Part shown: in pieces, positions 7,562-14,947 of the stretch | Layout: every line of letters starts with the position of its first letter | Position numbering within the stretch: the first letter of the stretch is position 1 | From: JAWWBN01 sp033720955 | Lineage (GTDB): Bacteria; Acidobacteriota; Thermoanaerobaculia; Multivoradales; JAHEKO01 | Direction: 5' to 3' | Assembly (NCBI GenBank): GCA_033720955.1 | Contig: JAWWBN010000064.1 | Coordinates: 1 to 16,708, forward strand | DNA: 16,708 bases | Position numbers and translations under genes: made by a program | Notes under the pieces: generated by a model | Told to the model about the DNA's origin: nothing | The model's database searches: none | What the model saw: only the letters and a program-made list of their open reading frames with translations

Positions 7562-9163
7562 TCAGTCGATGTAGCCCAGGCTGCGCAACCGCTCGAGGTA
7601 CTCCTCGCGGTCCTCCTCCGGCAGCTCGATCTCCACCTTCCGTGTGGCCTCGAAGTCTCCGTACGAGCCGACCTCCACCAGCGGATTCCGACGCAGGTAC
7701 GAGCTCTCGAGCATCTCGAACACCGGCCGACCGGGCAGCTCGCGGGAGACCGGCAGGCCGTGGAGATAGAGCAGGGTCGGCAGCACGTCCAGAACGCCCA
7801 CCCGGCCGGCGAGCAGCCGGTCCACCGCGCCCCGCGGCGACAGGTTCAGGTCGTGCCCGCGGCGGATCCCCGGGCCTCGAGCCAGGATCACCCCCGACAC
7901 GCTGTGGTCGGCCCCCTGCTCGTGCCCGGGGTCGCTCCGGAAGCCGTGGTCCGAGACCACCACCACGGTGGCGTCGTCGCCGGCGAGGTCCATGAGCCCG
8001 CCCAGGTAGGAGTCCACCACCCGGTAGGAGCGGTCCACCACCTTGGCGTGCTCGGCGAACCCGGGGGGCACCGTCACCCCCAACAGCGAGTCGGGGTCGT
8101 CGTGGTAGCGCCACCAGAGGTGGCCGGCCAGGTCCACCCCCTCGAAGTAGACGGCGAACAGCTCCCGCGGCTGCCGCTGCAGGAGGTACCGGGCGACGTT
8201 GTAGAAGTAGCGGTCCTGCCAGATCACCGACTGGAAGGTGTTGCGCTCCGTCTCTCCCAGCACCGCGTAGCTCGTGAGCGGGAAGATCCGCTGGTCGATG
8301 AAGCGCTCCACGTCGCCCGGCGGCGCCACCTCGCTCTCGAGCTCGACGAGGAGCTCGGCGGGGTGGGTCAGCCCCTCGGCGAAGCGCTCCAGCACGCCGC
8401 CCGCGAGCTCCTCGCCGCGGCCCGTCCGGCGGCCGCGCAGCCCGAGGCCCGACGAGACGATCTCGCCCCGCACCTCCTCCGCGGGCCAGGGGGCCCACCA
8501 GCCCACCACGCCCACCGAGCGGCCGAAGGCGCTCCAGAGGTTCCAGAACGCCGCGGCGCGCCGGTGATGGGTGGCGGCGAGGGTCAGCCCGCCGCCCTCG
8601 TTGGGCAGGCTGAAGTCCACGATGCCGTGCTCGCGCGGCGGCAGGCCGGTGGCGATCGAGGTCCACACCACCGGCGACCAATAGCCGTCCCGTCCCGCGG
8701 ACCGCCGCCGGCTGCGGAGGGAGTCGAGGGCGCCGTAGCTCCCCTCCTCCATGAGACGGGCGAAGTTGGGCAACGCCCCGCTCCGGGCCAGCGGCAGCAG
8801 ACGGTTCCAGGAGAGGGCGTCCACGGCCACCAGCAGGGTGCGGCGCGCGCCCGGCGGCGGCTCCACCTCGCCCGGCTCCACGCGGCGCGGCGGGCGGGGC
8901 AGCCAGGCGGTGAGGACCACCGCAGTCAGACCGGCCGCCAGCAGCAGGCCGAACGCGGCCTTGCGCCGCCTCCCGGCGCCGCGCCCCGGCGCCAGCCAGA
9001 CCAGGGCCAGGGCGAACAGCCCGGCGGCGAGGAGCCCGTCGAGCTCCCCCAGCAGCAGCGGCCGCTCGGCGCCGCCCACCTCGAGAGGCCGGCCGAGGAG
9101 GATCCCGACGGCCACGGCGGCGACGCCCATCGTCACGAGCAGGATGAGGAGGCGCCGCAACAT
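7562..9163 (-). CDS. membrane-anchored type I phosphodiesterase / AlkP-superfamily protein
   Basis: Member of the nucleotide pyrophosphatase/phosphodiesterase branch of the alkaline phosphatase superfamily: a two-metal phospho-ester hydrolase or transferase of unknown substrate. From this ATG it has 533 residues. Three hydrophobic stretches (about 5-24, 38-58, 69-87) anchor it, with the catalytic domain following. Metal and catalytic residues are visible: Asp115 (AVDAL), the nucleophile candidate Thr168 (SPVVWTSIATG), Asp344 and His348 (GVDLAGH), Asp405 and His406 (SDHG) and His420 (GADHS). The C-terminus ends LRSLGYID, a tail I associate with this family in environmental bacteria. The reading frame stays open upstream to 9520 across the batE gene; the ATG at 9163 is preferred because the membrane helices start there and it lies in the gap after batE (38 bp), though its Shine-Dalgarno is weak. 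Probably co-transcribed with the bat genes. Confidence 0.87.
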   Translation of the reverse strand: MLRRLLILLVTMGVAAVAVGILLGRPLEVGGAERPLLLGELDGLLAAGLFALALVWLAPGRGAGRRRKAAFGLLLAAGLTAVVLTAWLPRPPRRVEPGEVEPPPGARRTLLVAVDALSWNRLLPLARSGALPNFARLMEEGSYGALDSLRSRRRSAGRDGYWSPVVWTSIATGLPPREHGIVDFSLPNEGGGLTLAATHHRRAAAFWNLWSAFGRSVGVVGWWAPWPAEEVRGEIVSSGLGLRGRRTGRGEELAGGVLERFAEGLTHPAELLVELESEVAPPGDVERFIDQRIFPLTSYAVLGETERNTFQSVIWQDRYFYNVARYLLQRQPRELFAVYFEGVDLAGHLWWRYHDDPDSLLGVTVPPGFAEHAKVVDRSYRVVDSYLGGLMDLAGDDATVVVVSDHGFRSDPGHEQGADHSVSGVILARGPGIRRGHDLNLSPRGAVDRLLAGRVGVLDVLPTLLYLHGLPVSRELPGRPVFEMLESSYLRRNPLVEVGSYGDFEATRKVEIELPEEDREEYLERLRSLGYID

Positions 9164-9201
9164 GCGTAGCTCGCGAAGGAGGCGAGAGTCTAGCAGCCGG
9201 C

Positions 9202-10047
9202 TCAGCCGGTGACCGCGACCACCTGGCCGGCCTCCATCCAGCCCTCCTGGCCGTCGGGCAGGGCGATCCGCACCCAGCCGTCGGCGCGCTCCTCCAGGCG
9301 CACCTCGGTGCCGGCGTGAAGCTGGAACCGCACCACGGCTTCCGGGTCCGGGGCGGTGCGGGCGTCGGCCTCCTGGGGCACCACCACCGCCACCCGATCC
9401 GGCAGCAGCTCGTGCGCCGCCAGCGAGCCGGCCGCGGCCAGCAGCGGCGCCAGCAGCGCCAGAGTGAGCCACTTCAGCGGCTCCGACCCGCGGCGGAAGA
9501 GGCGCAGCGTCAGGGCGCACCAGAAGAGCAGGTTGAGGACCAGGGCCGCGATTCCGATCTCGCGAGGGGAGAGCTCGTAGTGCCAGAAGAAGAGGGTGGC
9601 CAGCACCGGCGACGGCTCGGGCGGCTGGAGGGCGTCCTTGGTGCTCTTGCGGGCGAACTCGAGATTGGCGGTGATCTCCCGATCGCGCGGCAGCCGCCGT
9701 CGCGCCTCGCGGTAGGCGGCGATGGCGCGGCCCAGCTCGCCGTTGCGCAGCCGCGCGTTGCCCAGGTTGTAGTAGAGGTGGCCGTTGTCGAAGCCCGAGC
9801 CCACGAGCCGCTCGTACAGGGCGGCCGCCGCCGCGTAGTCGCCCTGCTCGTAAGCGCGGCCCGCGGCGACGAAGAGCTCCTCCGGTCCGCGGTCGCCGGG
9901 CTCGGCCGCCGCCCCCAGCAGCTCCTCCCCGGCCGGCCGCGGGACGTCGCCGACGCCCTCGATCACGAGCTCCTGGGCCGGCGCCGCGGCGCTCCCGGCG
10001 GCCGCGCCGAGGAGCGCCGCGAGGAGGGCACGGGAAAGCGTTCTCAT
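9202..10047 (-). CDS. batE: BatE-like TPR and SH3-domain membrane protein
   Basis: Last gene of the Bat core (281 residues). It has a Sec signal (1-24), TPR-like helices at about 56-84 and 90-123 (LYYNLGNARLRNGELGRAI is a clear TPR), two membrane helices (about 162-184 and 191-212) and a C-terminal bacterial SH3 domain (about 217-279, ending in GWVRIALPDGQEGWM). TPR plus two helices plus SH3 is the usual BatE layout; the family's biochemical role is not established beyond the Bat aerotolerance/stress context. The ATG overlaps the batD stop (ATGA, 10044-10047) and has GGAGG 9 nt upstream, which fixes the start; the longer open frame to 11787 is a shadow over batD. The TPR is related to that of BatC (both run into NLEF followed by a basic or charged helix). 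Confidence 0.86.
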   Translation of the reverse strand: MRTLSRALLAALLGAAAGSAAAPAQELVIEGVGDVPRPAGEELLGAAAEPGDRGPEELFVAAGRAYEQGDYAAAAALYERLVGSGFDNGHLYYNLGNARLRNGELGRAIAAYREARRRLPRDREITANLEFARKSTKDALQPPEPSPVLATLFFWHYELSPREIGIAALVLNLLFWCALTLRLFRRGSEPLKWLTLALLAPLLAAAGSLAAHELLPDRVAVVVPQEADARTAPDPEAVVRFQLHAGTEVRLEERADGWVRIALPDGQEGWMEAGQVVAVTG

Positions 10048-11804
10048 GCCGGCAGCCTCCGCCCGAGCCGCCGCAGGAGGGCCGCCAGCTCCTCGTGCAC
10101 CGGGGCGCCGCCGGTCGGGCGGGCGGCGTACTGCGCCGCCTCCCAACGGTCCAGGGCCTCGCGGGTCGAGGCCACCGTCTCCTCGTCGACCCCGTGCCGG
10201 CGCAGGCACTCCTCCGTCTCCGCCGCCGTCAGGGCGGTGCCCTCCACCCCCAGCTTGTCGCCGATGTAGCGCCGCAGACAGAGCGAGGCCGCCGGCACCG
10301 CGCCGTCGTCCCCGGCCAGCCTCTCGATGGCTCGCAGCGCCTGCCGGGCGCGCCTCGCGGCGGCGCGGCGGCGCCGCAGCAGGGCGTCGCTCTCCAGCCG
10401 CCGGCGGCGCAGCGTCAGGATGCGGGCGCCCAGGTAGAGAAGAGGCGGCAGCCCCAGACCGAGACCCAGAGCCCAGGCCGGCGGCGCCGTTCCGGCCGGC
10501 GCCGTCAGGCTCGCCACCCCGCGATGGAGCGGTAGGATGTCGTCGGCCAGGATCCGCACGTTCACCTTGCCGGCGGACGGCGCCAGCGCCTCGGTGAGCT
10601 TGAGCTCCTCCGGGCCGGCGGCGGGGGCGACCCGGAGCATCACCGGCGGCGAGCGCGAGATCTGGTAGCTGCCGCTCTCCGGGTCGAAGTAGGTCAGCTC
10701 GAGGCTCGGCACCACCAGCTCGCCGGCCTGGCGGGGCACCAGCGCCTTGCGGAAGGTGCGGCTGCCCGACAGCCCGCCGGGAGAGCGCTCGATCGAGGTG
10801 CTGGGCCGGTCGGCGTAGACCTTGAACTCCGCCAGCTCGGGCAGGCCCGGCTCGGCGATCATCTGGGGGTTGCCCGTGCCGGAGACCTTCATCTCGACCG
10901 TGGTGGACTGGCCCACGGCGAGGTCGGCGCGGCTCACCCGGGTGGTGATCTCGAAGTCGCCCACCAGCCCCGTGAAGCCGGGCGGAGGGGCGGGCAGGGG
11001 CCGCACCTCGACGGGGATCGGCTGGGTGCGCACCACCTGGCTCTCCAGACGGGAGCGGCCGAAGAGGTCGTCGAAGGGGTCCCGCCGGCCGTTGTCCAGG
11101 GGCACCGGGACACGGCAGGTCAGACGCGACCCGGGGATCTCCAGGGGGCCCTCCTCCTGCGGGAAGAGAGCCTTCTTGAACTCGCTCACCAGATAGCGCT
11201 GCCCGCGGACCGTGGCCTCGTACTCGCGCACGTCCCCCAGGTCCTCCACCAGGAAGCCGTCGAAGCTCTGCGGCTCGAGCCGCGCGTCGGCGATGTTGAC
11301 CCGGCGGTAGAGGCGCCAGGTGTAGATCACCTGCTGGCCCACGTAGGGCTTGTCGTTGGAGATCTTGACGGTCACGAAGACGTCCCGCGGCCGCGCCGGG
11401 CGCTCGTCGGCCGCCAGAATCCGCACCGTGAACGGCTTGCTGCGGTAGACCTGGCCGTCGATCTCCGCCGTCACGGCGCCGACCTGGAGCTCTCCGGTGC
11501 GCCGCGGCTCCAGCAGGAAGTTGTAGGAGACGCTGCTCGTGGCGCGGCCGTTGACCCAGGAGAACCGCGTCTCCTGCCCGCGGGGGTAGATCTCGAAGTC
11601 GGGCAGCTCGGGCAGGGTGGGCTCCACCGACCGCGAGCCGGTGACGGTCACCACCAGTCGGATGCGCTCGTCCACGGTCGCCTCGGCGCGATCCACCGAT
11701 GCCTCCACGGAGGGCTGCGCCCGCGCCGGTGTCGCGCCCAGGAGAGCGGCGGCGAGGAGCGGCAGGACGACCGCCGTCCGGGTCCAACGCGTCCGCCGTC
11801 TCAC
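10044..11804 (-). CDS. batD: BatD-like protein (oxygen-tolerance family)
   Basis: Large periplasmic protein anchored by one helix (586 residues). It has a signal peptide (1-29, ending ARAQ), then repeated immunoglobulin-like beta domains: residues about 31-130, 140-270 (with the family mark RRDPFDDLFGR, 240-250) and 275-395. A membrane helix lies at about 443-465, followed by a very basic cytoplasmic segment (466-486) and a helical module (about 487-586). The helical module matches the C-terminus of the gene at 14944-15939 (RRYIGDKLGV here, RGYVERRFGV there). BatD is thought to act with the von Willebrand proteins BatA and BatB in the envelope; the mechanism is unknown. The GTG start overlaps the batC stop (GTGA, 11801-11804), so translation is probably coupled. 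Confidence 0.89.
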   Translation of the reverse strand: MRRRTRWTRTAVVLPLLAAALLGATPARAQPSVEASVDRAEATVDERIRLVVTVTGSRSVEPTLPELPDFEIYPRGQETRFSWVNGRATSSVSYNFLLEPRRTGELQVGAVTAEIDGQVYRSKPFTVRILAADERPARPRDVFVTVKISNDKPYVGQQVIYTWRLYRRVNIADARLEPQSFDGFLVEDLGDVREYEATVRGQRYLVSEFKKALFPQEEGPLEIPGSRLTCRVPVPLDNGRRDPFDDLFGRSRLESQVVRTQPIPVEVRPLPAPPPGFTGLVGDFEITTRVSRADLAVGQSTTVEMKVSGTGNPQMIAEPGLPELAEFKVYADRPSTSIERSPGGLSGSRTFRKALVPRQAGELVVPSLELTYFDPESGSYQISRSPPVMLRVAPAAGPEELKLTEALAPSAGKVNVRILADDILPLHRGVASLTAPAGTAPPAWALGLGLGLPPLLYLGARILTLRRRRLESDALLRRRRAAARRARQALRAIERLAGDDGAVPAASLCLRRYIGDKLGVEGTALTAAETEECLRRHGVDEETVASTREALDRWEAAQYAARPTGGAPVHEELAALLRRLGRRLPA

Positions 11805-12829
11805 CAGTCCTTCTCCGGCCGCGTGCGGCGGCCCGGACGGCCCCGCTTCTGGTCGGGCCGACCCTCCTCCAGAGCGGCGAGGTAGCGGGCCGCCTCCTCG
11901 GGAGTCAGGCCCTCCGGCGCGGGCTCGGCCGTGGACTCCCCAGGGGCGGCGTCCTCCCTGCCGTCCGGAACCCCGTCGCCGTCGGTGTCGACGAGGTTGG
12001 GGTCGGTCTCGCCGGGATCCACCCGGCCGTCGCGGTCGATGTCCTCGGCTCCGTCGGGCAGCCCGTCGCCGTCCGTGTCCGGGTTCTCGGGATCGGTGGG
12101 GTTCTCCCCCTCGCGCTCCACCCGGTCGGGCAGGCCGTCGCGGTCGGCGTCGGGGCCGCCAGGCCCGCTCTCCGGGGCCCCCTGCGCCTCCTGCTCCCCC
12201 TCCTCGGCGCCCGGCTGGGGCTCCTCGGCCCCTTCGCCCGGCTGCTGCTCGCCCTGCTCTCCCGGGTCGCTCGGCTCCTCCCCCTGCGGCTGCTGCTCCT
12301 GCGGCTGCTCCTGCTGCTGCTGATCCTGCTGCTGCTGCCGCTTCTGGGCCTCCTCGTGCCGACGGCGGATTTCGTCGCGCACGAACTCCAGGTTGAACTT
12401 GGCGTCCTCGTCGTCGGGATCGATCTCCAGGGAGGCCTTGTAGCGCTCCACCGCCTCGTCCAGCCGCCCCTCCCGGTAGGCCACGTTGCCCAGGTTGTAG
12501 AGGGCGTCGGCACGCAGATCGAGATCCCCCGACAGGGCCGCCTCGGAGAAGGCGCGCCGCGCCTCGGCCCAGTTGCGCATCTTGTAGTGGGCGTCGCCGA
12601 CGTTGAAGGCCAGGGCCGGGTCCCCGGGATTCGCCACCTGACGGTCCACGAACCCCTCCCGCGCCTGGTCCCAGGCGCCCGCCTCGAACGCCTTCCAGGG
12701 CGAGGCGTAGCGGCGGGGGGACGCGGCCGGAGCGACCCCCTCGGCGTCCGCGACCGGCGCCGGGGCCTGCCCGGCCAAAGGCGCCGCCAGCAGCAGCCCG
12801 GCGATCAGCAGGAGGCGGCAGTCAGGCAC
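11801..12829 (-). CDS. batC: BatC-like TPR protein with thrombospondin-3-like calcium repeats
   Basis: 342 residues. A signal peptide (1-20) is followed by two to three TPR-type repeats (about 45-155; ALYNLGNVAYREGRLDEAVE is typical BatC), then a Gln/Glu/Pro-rich disordered stretch (about 158-226). Residues about 227-293 carry DADRDGLPD, DTDGDGLPDG, DIDRDGRVDPGE and DTDGDGVPDG, that is thrombospondin type 3-like calcium loops. The tail is a short helix (LTPEEAARYLAALEEG) and a basic segment ending PEKDW, an ending I recall from BatC-type proteins. TPR plus acidic low-complexity is usual for BatC; the calcium repeats are an addition. The GTG start overlaps the batB end by 8 bp and has GGGAGG a few nt upstream. 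Function is inferred as a scaffold for the BatA/BatB/BatD assembly. No membrane helix beyond the signal is seen. Confidence 0.87.
   Translation of the reverse strand: MPDCRLLLIAGLLLAAPLAGQAPAPVADAEGVAPAASPRRYASPWKAFEAGAWDQAREGFVDRQVANPGDPALAFNVGDAHYKMRNWAEARRAFSEAALSGDLDLRADALYNLGNVAYREGRLDEAVERYKASLEIDPDDEDAKFNLEFVRDEIRRRHEEAQKRQQQQDQQQQEQPQEQQPQGEEPSDPGEQGEQQPGEGAEEPQPGAEEGEQEAQGAPESGPGGPDADRDGLPDRVEREGENPTDPENPDTDGDGLPDGAEDIDRDGRVDPGETDPNLVDTDGDGVPDGREDAAPGESTAEPAPEGLTPEEAARYLAALEEGRPDQKRGRPGRRTRPEKDW
12284..12337 (-). repeat. CAG-rich low-complexity tract coding poly-Gln in batC
   Basis: Codons for residues 165-182 of BatC are almost all Gln, mainly CAG (CTG on the plus strand), in runs of up to four separated by Asp, Glu or Pro. 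It is a coding simple repeat between the TPR part and the calcium loops, and a place where copy number could vary between strains. Confidence 0.6.
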
Positions 12830-13919
12830 CGGCCACCTCCCGCCGCCGCCGGCGCTCGGGGATCAGCGTCTCCAGCATCAGCGCCGCGAGAGCCAGACCC
12901 AGGACGTACTGGAAGCGATCCTCCCAGCGCTGCCGCCGCCTGGAGCCGAGCTCCTGGTCCTCCAGAGTGGCCTTGATCCCCTGGGCGTAGATCTTCTCCA
13001 GGTCCACGTCCCCCGTGACGGAGCGCACGTAGCTGCCGCCGGTCTCCAGGGCGACTCTCTGCAGCGTCGTCTCGTCCAGCCGGCTCATCACGATCTCGCC
13101 CCGCCGGTCACGGCGGAAACCGCCCCCCGAGGCCGGGATCGGCGCTCCCTCGTCGCGCCCGATGCCGATGGTGAACACCCGCACCCCGGCGGTCTTGGCC
13201 TCCGCGGCCAGCTTCAGCGCGCGGCCGCCGTGGTCCTCGCCGTCGGTGATCAGGATGATCGCCCGCGACGGGTGGCTGGCCCCCTCGAACGCCTCCAGGG
13301 AGACGCGGAGGGCCTCGCCGAGATCGGTCCCCTTGACGGGGATCAGGTCGGTGTCCAGGGAGTCCAGGAAGAGCTCGGCGGCACCGTAGTCGAGAGTCAG
13401 CGGGCACTCCAGGAAGGCGGCGCCGGCGAAGGCCACCAGACCCACCCGGTCGCCCTCCAGGAGACGCAGCAGGTCGGCGATCTCGCGCTTGGCGCGCTCC
13501 AGCCGGCTGAGCCGGCCCCCGGCCTCCACGTCCTCCACCAGCATGGAGTCGGAGACGTCGAGCGCCACCACGATGTCCACCCCCCGCCGGCGCACCTCCT
13601 CCCAGGTGAAGCCGTACTTGAGCTCCGCCAGAGAGAGCACCAGAGCCAGCACCGCCAGCAGGATCAGGGCGGCCTTCAGGACCTGCCGCGGCCGGCTGAT
13701 CCCGGCGGTCAGACGGGCGAGGATCTCGGGCTGGGCGAACCGCGCCAGCAGCCGCCGCTTGGCGCGGGCCACGTAGAGCAGGAAGAGGGCGAGCGCCGGG
13801 ACCAGCCACAGCAGCCAGAGCGACTCGGGGCTGCCCACCTTGAGCTGCGCGCAGCCGGCGAGGGCCGGGGCCGCCGCCACGGCCGCCACGAAGCCGGCGC
13901 GCCCCCTCGTGCTGCTCAC
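12822..13919 (-). CDS. batB: BatB-like von Willebrand A membrane protein with lipobox
   Basis: 365 residues. Two membrane helices near the N-terminus (about 31-50, 80-98) and one near the C-terminus (about 338-354) enclose a von Willebrand A domain with a complete MIDAS: Asp121-x-Ser123-x-Ser125 (DVSDS), Thr198 (KGTDLGEAL) and Asp226 (ITDGED). This is the standard BatA/BatB fold, for metal-dependent protein binding on the periplasmic side. The N-terminus is odd: residues 1-23 read as a short basic start, a hydrophobic run and LAGC, a clean lipobox with Cys23 just before the first usual BatB helix. The GTG start overlaps the batA stop (GTGA, 13916-13919) and has GAGGA upstream. A GTG at 13838 would give a conventional BatB without lipobox but has no Shine-Dalgarno. 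Paralogue of the preceding gene. Confidence 0.92.
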   Translation of the reverse strand: MSSTRGRAGFVAAVAAAPALAGCAQLKVGSPESLWLLWLVPALALFLLYVARAKRRLLARFAQPEILARLTAGISRPRQVLKAALILLAVLALVLSLAELKYGFTWEEVRRRGVDIVVALDVSDSMLVEDVEAGGRLSRLERAKREIADLLRLLEGDRVGLVAFAGAAFLECPLTLDYGAAELFLDSLDTDLIPVKGTDLGEALRVSLEAFEGASHPSRAIILITDGEDHGGRALKLAAEAKTAGVRVFTIGIGRDEGAPIPASGGGFRRDRRGEIVMSRLDETTLQRVALETGGSYVRSVTGDVDLEKIYAQGIKATLEDQELGSRRRQRWEDRFQYVLGLALAALMLETLIPERRRRREVAGA

Positions 13920-14947
13920 GGCAGCTTCCTCAGACGGGTGCCGAGCAGCACGACCTCGAGCAGCAGCAGGCCCAGGGCCGGCATCACGAAGGCGCGGAAG
14001 CGCTCGTCGTACTCGACGTAGGTGTCCATGGTGATCTCGGTCTTCTCGAGCCGGTCGATCTCCTTGTAGATGGTGGCCAGCGCTTCGCGGTCCTCGGCGC
14101 GGAAGTAGCGGCCGCCGGTCACCTGGGCGACCTGGCGCAGCGACTCCTCGTCCATCTCGACGCTCTCGTAGACCACCTGGCGGCCGAAGAGGGAGTCCAC
14201 CAGGAAGGGCGCCTTGCCCCGCGTCCCCACCCCGATGCTGTAGATCTTGACCCCGAACGAGGCCGCCACCTCGGCCGCCTTGGCGGGGCTCAGGATGCCG
14301 GCGTTGTTGCGCCCGTCGGTGAGCAGGATCACGATCTTGGACTCGGCCCGCGAGTCCTGAAGCCGCTTCACCGCGATCCCGATCGCCGAGCCGATGGCCG
14401 TCCCCTCGCCCGCCATGCCGATCTCCAGACGCTCGAGAAAGGTCGCCAGGATGCCGTGGTCCAGGGTCAGCGGGCACTGGGTGAAGGCCTCGTTGCCGAA
14501 CACCACCAGGCCGATCTGGTCGCTCTCGCGGCGACGGACGAACTCCTCCACCACCGAGCGGGCGACCTCCAGACGGTTGCGGCGCCGCTCGATGGAGCGG
14601 TCGGCATCGAGGTCGAGCGCCTCCATGCTGCCCGAGGTGTCCAGCACCAGCACGATGTCCACCCCCTCGGTGCGGACACGGGACTGCTGGCGGCCGGTCT
14701 GCGGCCGCGCCATCCCCAGGATGAGCAGCGTGACGACCACGACCCGGGAGGCCTGCACGAGCCGCCGCAGGAGCAGGGTGCGAGAGGGTCGGAGCCGGTG
14801 GGCGCGGTCGAGGCTCGAGAAGCGCACGGCGCCCGGCGAGGTGTCGCGCCGCCAACGCGGCAGGAGCCACCAGGCCGCCAGCCAGAGCAGGAAGAGCGGC
14901 GCCAGGATCCAGAGCATCCACAGATCGTTGAACTGGACCTCGCTCAT
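13916..14947 (-). CDS. batA: BatA-like von Willebrand A membrane protein
   Basis: 343 residues with the classic BatA layout: a helix at about 7-29, a basic loop, a helix at about 66-80, a von Willebrand A domain and a C-terminal helix (about 320-337). The MIDAS is intact: Asp103-x-Ser105-x-Ser107 (DTSGS), Thr183 (GEGTAIG) and Asp211 (LLTDGRN). The protein probably binds partners through a divalent metal in the periplasm; the Bat context links it to stress or oxygen tolerance in Bacteroides and to envelope assembly, but its client is unknown. The ATG overlaps the stop of the preceding gene (ATGA, 14944-14947), with GGAGG 10 nt upstream. The longer open frame to 15430 is a shadow. BatB aligns along its whole length, including CPLTLDHG here and CPLTLDYG there. 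Confidence 0.93.
   Translation of the reverse strand: MSEVQFNDLWMLWILAPLFLLWLAAWWLLPRWRRDTSPGAVRFSSLDRAHRLRPSRTLLLRRLVQASRVVVVTLLILGMARPQTGRQQSRVRTEGVDIVLVLDTSGSMEALDLDADRSIERRRNRLEVARSVVEEFVRRRESDQIGLVVFGNEAFTQCPLTLDHGILATFLERLEIGMAGEGTAIGSAIGIAVKRLQDSRAESKIVILLTDGRNNAGILSPAKAAEVAASFGVKIYSIGVGTRGKAPFLVDSLFGRQVVYESVEMDEESLRQVAQVTGGRYFRAEDREALATIYKEIDRLEKTEITMDTYVEYDERFRAFVMPALGLLLLEVVLLGTRLRKLP

Noticed and set aside
9170..9186. CTCGC/GCGAG hairpin between batE and the phosphodiesterase gene
   Set aside because: A 5-bp stem with a 7-nt loop and no T tract; too weak to call a terminator or regulator.
9164..9520. Upstream extension of the phosphodiesterase frame into batE
   Set aside because: The added 119 residues are Gly/Ala/Arg-rich without a domain and lie over the SH3 region of batE; membrane helices begin at the ATG at 9163.
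10048..11787. Upstream extension of the batE frame
   Set aside because: It runs through batD in another frame with Arg/Gly/Ala/Pro-rich nonsense. The ATG at 10047 has a signal peptide, a Shine-Dalgarno and an ATGA overlap.
12000..12360. Possible CRISPR or tandem repeat from the repetitive look on the plus strand
   Set aside because: The repetition is explained by the Gln-rich codons and the DxDxDG loops of BatC; there are no regular spacers.
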